Below are positions 60,272 through 64,000 of a stretch of 64,000 bases of DNA, piece after piece. The position numbers and the translations under genes were made by a program. The stretch's first letter is position 1; every line of letters starts with the position of its first letter. The stretch is from contig CM033110.1 in the NCBI GenBank assembly GCA_019321725.1, positions 6,069,278-6,133,277 on the forward strand, given 5' to 3'. This DNA is from Paulownia fortunei (lineage: Eukaryota > Streptophyta > Magnoliopsida > Lamiales > Paulowniaceae). The notes beneath the pieces are model-generated. The model saw only the letters and a program-made list of their open reading frames with translations. It had not been told where the DNA came from and did not search any database.

Positions 60272-61457
60272 TGTGAATATTTATGAATGCAAGTGCATGT
60301 TATCATTAACAAGTATTAAAATGGTGAGTAAGTATCGTTCTCACGAGGACTGTTGGATTATTAAATACCGAAATTATGTTAACTTTAATTTTATTTGAAT
60401 AAAAGCAAGAATATATTGATGATTATAAACTAAATCTAACTAAACTAAACAAATAATCAAAATTAATTAATTATAAAATTCAATAATTTAAAAGTCTAGG
60501 ATTATGATTTCACCATAATTAGTCTGAATTGAATAATTCAACTTATCAATCTTAATTTATTTCCCAAGTGATAGTCGAGAATCCCTAATTATCTACTAGC
60601 ATCTCCTATGTCTTCTTCCTCAATCTTGGAAGAAATCTCTCATCTTCTTCTCTTCTTTCTTCTTCTTTCTTAGCTTGTTTTGTCTTCTCTCCTCCCCAAA
60701 AAAACTACCTTGGAGGCTTTTGGGATGTCAAAAATCATATGAGAGATGCTCTAAAGAGGGCAAAATATCCATTTCAGCCTTATTTGTCTACCTGGCAGCA
60801 GCTAGGTGCTGCACATTCTGTCCAAAACAGTCTCGACAGCACCTAGGCATTACACATTCTGTCCAAAACAGTCTCTACAGTGCCTATGCACTGCACTTGT
60901 TGTCCAAGATCAGTTTGTGCAGCGCTTATAGTCTTTTTCAATTAATTTTTCACCACTTTTTCGGCTAAACTGACTTTTATTATTTTTATATAAATTGTAG
61001 TCCTATCTTTTATATTTATATATCTTCATTAATCATCTCAATATGACATCTGTGGAGTGAGTTATGCCTAAAATACCAATATATGTCATACCAGAAAGTT
61101 TTAGTCCAGTGTTGAATCTTGAACCCAATTTTTCTCATTGAAATCGAAAGAACTGAATTTCGTGGTAAACATAAAAGTTGTAGATATATCTCTTCTCTTT
61201 CCAATGATCAATAATCAATTCAAAATGATATTGGAGCAAAAATGTATGATTGAATTACAAACACTGCCTCAGTAGTAGCATAATGCGGGTTCTTTCAACA
61301 TTTCAACCAAGTTTTTGTTTCTTTCCATTTTATTCTCATTTTTCCATTACCTACAATATTTCAAACTAAATGCATAAAAAGTAACATAAACACTCGAAAA
61401 CTAATCAAAAAGTTAAGCAAATGGTACTCAATTAATGGATGTAAAATCCACTAATCA
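60272..61457 (-). repeat. 3' LTR of a minus-strand Tat/Athila-like element
   Basis: In element orientation it starts TGATTAGTGG at 61457 just after the tract AAGTTTGGGGTATTT (61458-61472 reversed), and ends ATTCACA at 60272. It carries GTCCTCGTGAGAACGATACTT (about 60335-60355 reversed), typical of Tat-type LTR ends, and GATATATCTACAACTTTTATG (about 61166-61187 reversed), the motif shared with the other two Tat-like LTRs. The outer end was chosen at the TG/CA pair nearest the point where Copia homology stops. Its partner LTR lies outside the window. Confidence 0.75.
60797..60920. repeat. Three tandem units of 41-42 bp in the LTR
   Basis: Units 60797-60837, 60838-60878 and 60879-60920 share AG(C/T)(A/G)CCTA.GCA.T.CAC.TTCTGTCCAA.A.CAGT. 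The first two are close, the third more diverged. Confidence 0.85.
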
Positions 61458-62004
61458 AATACCCCAAACTTAACATTTTGCTAGTCCTCGAGCAAAAGAA
61501 AGAAATATAACAAGTAAAATAACAAGTGATAATCAAACCTACTAACTAAATGAGTTTATAACTTAAGGAAATCTTAAAATATCATCAAAATGCATGATTT
61601 CAACTTAGTGCCAAATTCACCCATATTTAAATCCTTTATGTGTGTGTGTGTGTGGGTCTAGCCTCTTACATTTAACTTTTTGCTACTCGGATTGGTTTAT
61701 GCAAACTGACAAAGAAATTATTGAACTCTTATTTATGTATTTAGAATTCCATAGGCTTGATTTTCATATCACTCTCTACTAATGTAGATTAACTTAACAT
61801 CAAGGATCATTAGGACTTTGAAAGCTTATAACATGTGGCTTGGGTAATGGTAGGATAAAAGACAATACAGTAGCTCAAATTACTCATAGCACATAACTAT
61901 TCTAGAAACTTGTTGATGAGCACCACCACATCTTCGTCTCACACCCTTACGAACCTTTCATCTTTTGATTTGTTACACTACTTTATTCATTAAACTCCCA
62001 TTTT

Positions 62005-62064
<60 letters not shown>

Positions 62065-62974
62065 TGAAATGCTACATTACCAAACTTATTTTTTTTATTA
62101 ACAATAGGTGTTGCACTTTTTCCTCATTTTTCTTTATATTTTTTTGGGAGTTTTGTAAAAATCACCACCTCTCTTTTACCATCTTCTCTTTTGTTTTTTT
62201 AACACTTTCAGTGTTCAAAATAATATTACTAGAATAGTCATGAGCTGAGTGTGTGGTAACATGTAAGATATGTTTTTTTTTCAATACATTGGTTGAGGTT
62301 GATTTGTAGGGTGACAAAGAAAATGGCTCAACAGGCTCAACGGGGGATAGTAGGGATTATACATCATAAATAAGATGGCAAGGCTCAAATGGTTCAAAAA
62401 TGTCCTAAATCACTTCCTAATGTTATGTAACCTAGGATTTCACCTCGAGTGACAATCAAATAAGTTCTAAAATTATATGAGATCGCAAAGAAAGTATCGA
62501 GTTCGCATAAACTTTCTCTAAGCAAGTAGAAAAACCAAATATTTAAGGCTATGTGCTCAATATGTCAAAGAATTACAAGAAAGGTAAAAAAAAGTCACAA
62601 GAATCAAGCACATACATAAACACAACATTTGTCAATTTCCAAAAGCTATAAACAATGAAGATCAAATGAAGCACATACATCCACCCCCAAACTAACATTG
62701 TCCTCAATGTTAAATAAAATAAGATAAGTATAGAAGACTTCCCTGAATGAGGGTAGTGTCAGTTCTCATCAACTTCATCATCATCCTCTTCATGAACACT
62801 GATGAACGTGCATTCATTAGTTGGTGATATATCACTCCTTATATTACAAATCCTTCCCCAAACTTGAGTTGGATCTTGAAATGAAAACAAAAAAATTCAT
62901 CAAACTAAAAGGAAAAATGAATATTAAACAACTAAATAAACCTATAAAATAAAAATAAAAGAAAATATAAAATA
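61458..62974 (-). other. 3' untranslated internal region of the Tat/Athila-like element
   Basis: Begins (element end) with the polypurine tract and TTTGCTCGAGGACTAGCAAA, counterpart of 601-618. The rest is AT-rich and non-coding with microsatellites at 61639-61655 and 62008-62065. Confidence 0.7.
62008..62065. repeat. Compound (CA)n(TA)n microsatellite
   Basis: About 16 CA units followed by about 13 AT units without interruption. Confidence 0.95.
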
Positions 62975-63391
62975 CTTGGGTTGCCTCCCAAGAAGCGCTT
63001 AATTTATAGTATTCAACCAGACTTCTTCTTTGTTCAACTGGATTCCAAAAATAAGTGTTTCTCATGCCATGCTTTTGTATGCTCCAAAAGTGTTAGTGAT
63101 CCCCAAAGATAAGCATAGTGACCATAATCGGGCATAGGATCAAGTACCTTTTATACATTGATGAGTACGTGCCCGATGAAATAGTTGTCCTTGTGTGAAG
63201 GGGATGTCTCTATCCTTTTCAATATCAGGGATGATGAAATCTATATGGATAATAGAATTGTCAACATCCTCAAGTACACCTTTATTTTCCACCATAGAAT
63301 GCTTTAATGAGCAGCAATCTACCCACTCGTGATCCTCCAATTCATGCTTTTGTGATGAGATGCACGTATTATCATCCACAACGTTTGGCAT
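62975..63391 (-). pseudogene. Post-gag spacer with open frame and conserved GGCAACCCAA block
   Basis: The block AAGCGCTTCTTGGGAGGCAA, then CCCAAG (62975-63000, minus strand), is the signature I know from just after the coding region in plant Tat/Athila Gypsy elements. Upstream lies an open frame (63140-63391, 83 codons) reading ISSQKHELEDHEWVDCC and so on, with no domain I recognise. It follows gag without any protease, RT or integrase blocks. Confidence 0.6.
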
Positions 63392-63399
63392 AGGCTTGT

Positions 63400-64000
63400 T
63401 ATTTTGCAGAATATGAGGATAAGAAATCCCAGTGATGGCTCTTGAGGTGGGCTCGATTGAACATTTTCTTGGTCATTTTCATTCTCTTATAGAGGTATTT
63501 ATGTTGATACCTCTTGTTCATCCTTGATCAAGTTTTCAACCTACAAGAGAGTTTCAAACTCTTCACCACTTCTCAAAATAACATCAATGTTCTTCCCCCA
63601 TTCCATTTGTCTCAGATGTGTAAGGCAAATTATCTTGTTGTCTTGTTGGAAACATGTTATCCATTTTACTAATTTGGATCTCCAAGTTTTGAAATTGTGA
63701 TGATGGATTTTGGACATTAATTGTAGCTTCCAACATGAATTGGCTCTGAGTGTAATGCTAGTTGAGCCATTACTTCTTCAAGACTAAACTTCTCCTCTTA
63801 TGATGGATTACTGGGTTCAGATCGCAACAAGATTTGGTTGATAATTCTATGGACTTGAGCTAATGCTTCTTCAAGGCTTAGCTTCTTCTTTAATGGTGGG
63901 TAACTAGGTGCATGCCATATCATATTCTCATCATTTTCCATGAAACATTAGAATGATTTATCCATCCCTAATAGGTGTTGAAGAAAGGATAATTTTGTAG
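63400..64000 (-). pseudogene. Tat/Athila-like gag C-terminal part, runs off the window
   Basis: Minus-strand readings give GWINHSNVSW (about 63935-63965), like the family's GWRNHPNFSW. Next is KKLSLEEALAQ with a nearby second copy EKFSLEEVMAQ (about 63770-63890), then SSQFQNLEIQISKMDN (about 63650-63700), and IDVILRSGEEFETL (about 63545-63585), like the family's KAITLRSGKE. Frameshifts and a stop separate the blocks. The N-terminal part lies beyond 64000. Confidence 0.72.

Noticed and set aside
62008..62065. Z-DNA or origin-like (CA)n(TA)n tract
   Set aside because: It is an ordinary compound microsatellite within non-coding retroelement DNA.

Overview
This is a retrotransposon-dense stretch of an AT-rich eudicot plant nuclear genome. 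That reading rests on Ty3/Gypsy and Ty1/Copia elements of plant types (chromovirus-like, Tat/Athila-like, Sirevirus-like), a tRNA-derived SINE, and one intron-containing plant gene. I cannot name the species. There is no sign of bacterial operons, CRISPR arrays, phage or organellar genes.

The only intact host gene I can support is on the minus strand at 24487-29165. It is hidden in three exons (97 codons, 238 bp, 152 bp) that splice with canonical GT/AG sites into a 226-residue protein. The protein has a soluble N-terminal part and an unusually long hydrophobic core of about 100 residues. Its leader carries a perfect four-run G-tract on the template strand (29297-29319) and possible overlapping upstream ORFs.

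Layout, left to right. 1-2218: the 3' end of a plus-strand Tat/Athila-like Gypsy element, with its PPT and 3' LTR. 2346-2677: minus-strand SINE with an 8-bp target-site duplication (TSD). 3442-5594: plus-strand solo LTR of a Copia family that recurs twice more. 5595-9020: unassigned AT-rich DNA. 9021-20137: decayed minus-strand Ty3/Gypsy element, whose pol is split by a solo Tat-like LTR (13235-14850, TSD ATTCT). 20138-24430: unassigned. 24487-29165: host gene. 29383-30212: intergenic. 30213-48845: decayed plus-strand Sirevirus-like Copia, whose 5' LTR is split by a complete minus-strand Copia (30450-40163, TSD CTATA). 48846-50195: decayed Copia pol fragment of another lineage. 50216-51224 and 60136-60271: a fragment of the 30450-40163 Copia family, split by a complete plus-strand chromovirus-like Gypsy element (51230-60130, TSD TCATT). 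60272-64000: 3' LTR and internal region of a minus-strand Tat/Athila-like element that keeps gag but has almost no room for pol, and runs off the window.

Every retroelement examined carries stops, frameshifts, deletions or lost catalytic residues, so none looks autonomous. The nesting gives a relative insertion order: the Sirevirus-like element precedes the 30450 Copia; the 50216 Copia fragment precedes both the 51230 Gypsy and the right-edge element; the 9021 Gypsy precedes the 13235 solo LTR. I did not find a new defence, RNA or regulatory system. The most worthwhile points are the spliced membrane-protein gene with its G-quadruplex-capable leader, the gag-only element at the right edge, and the clean nested insertions.
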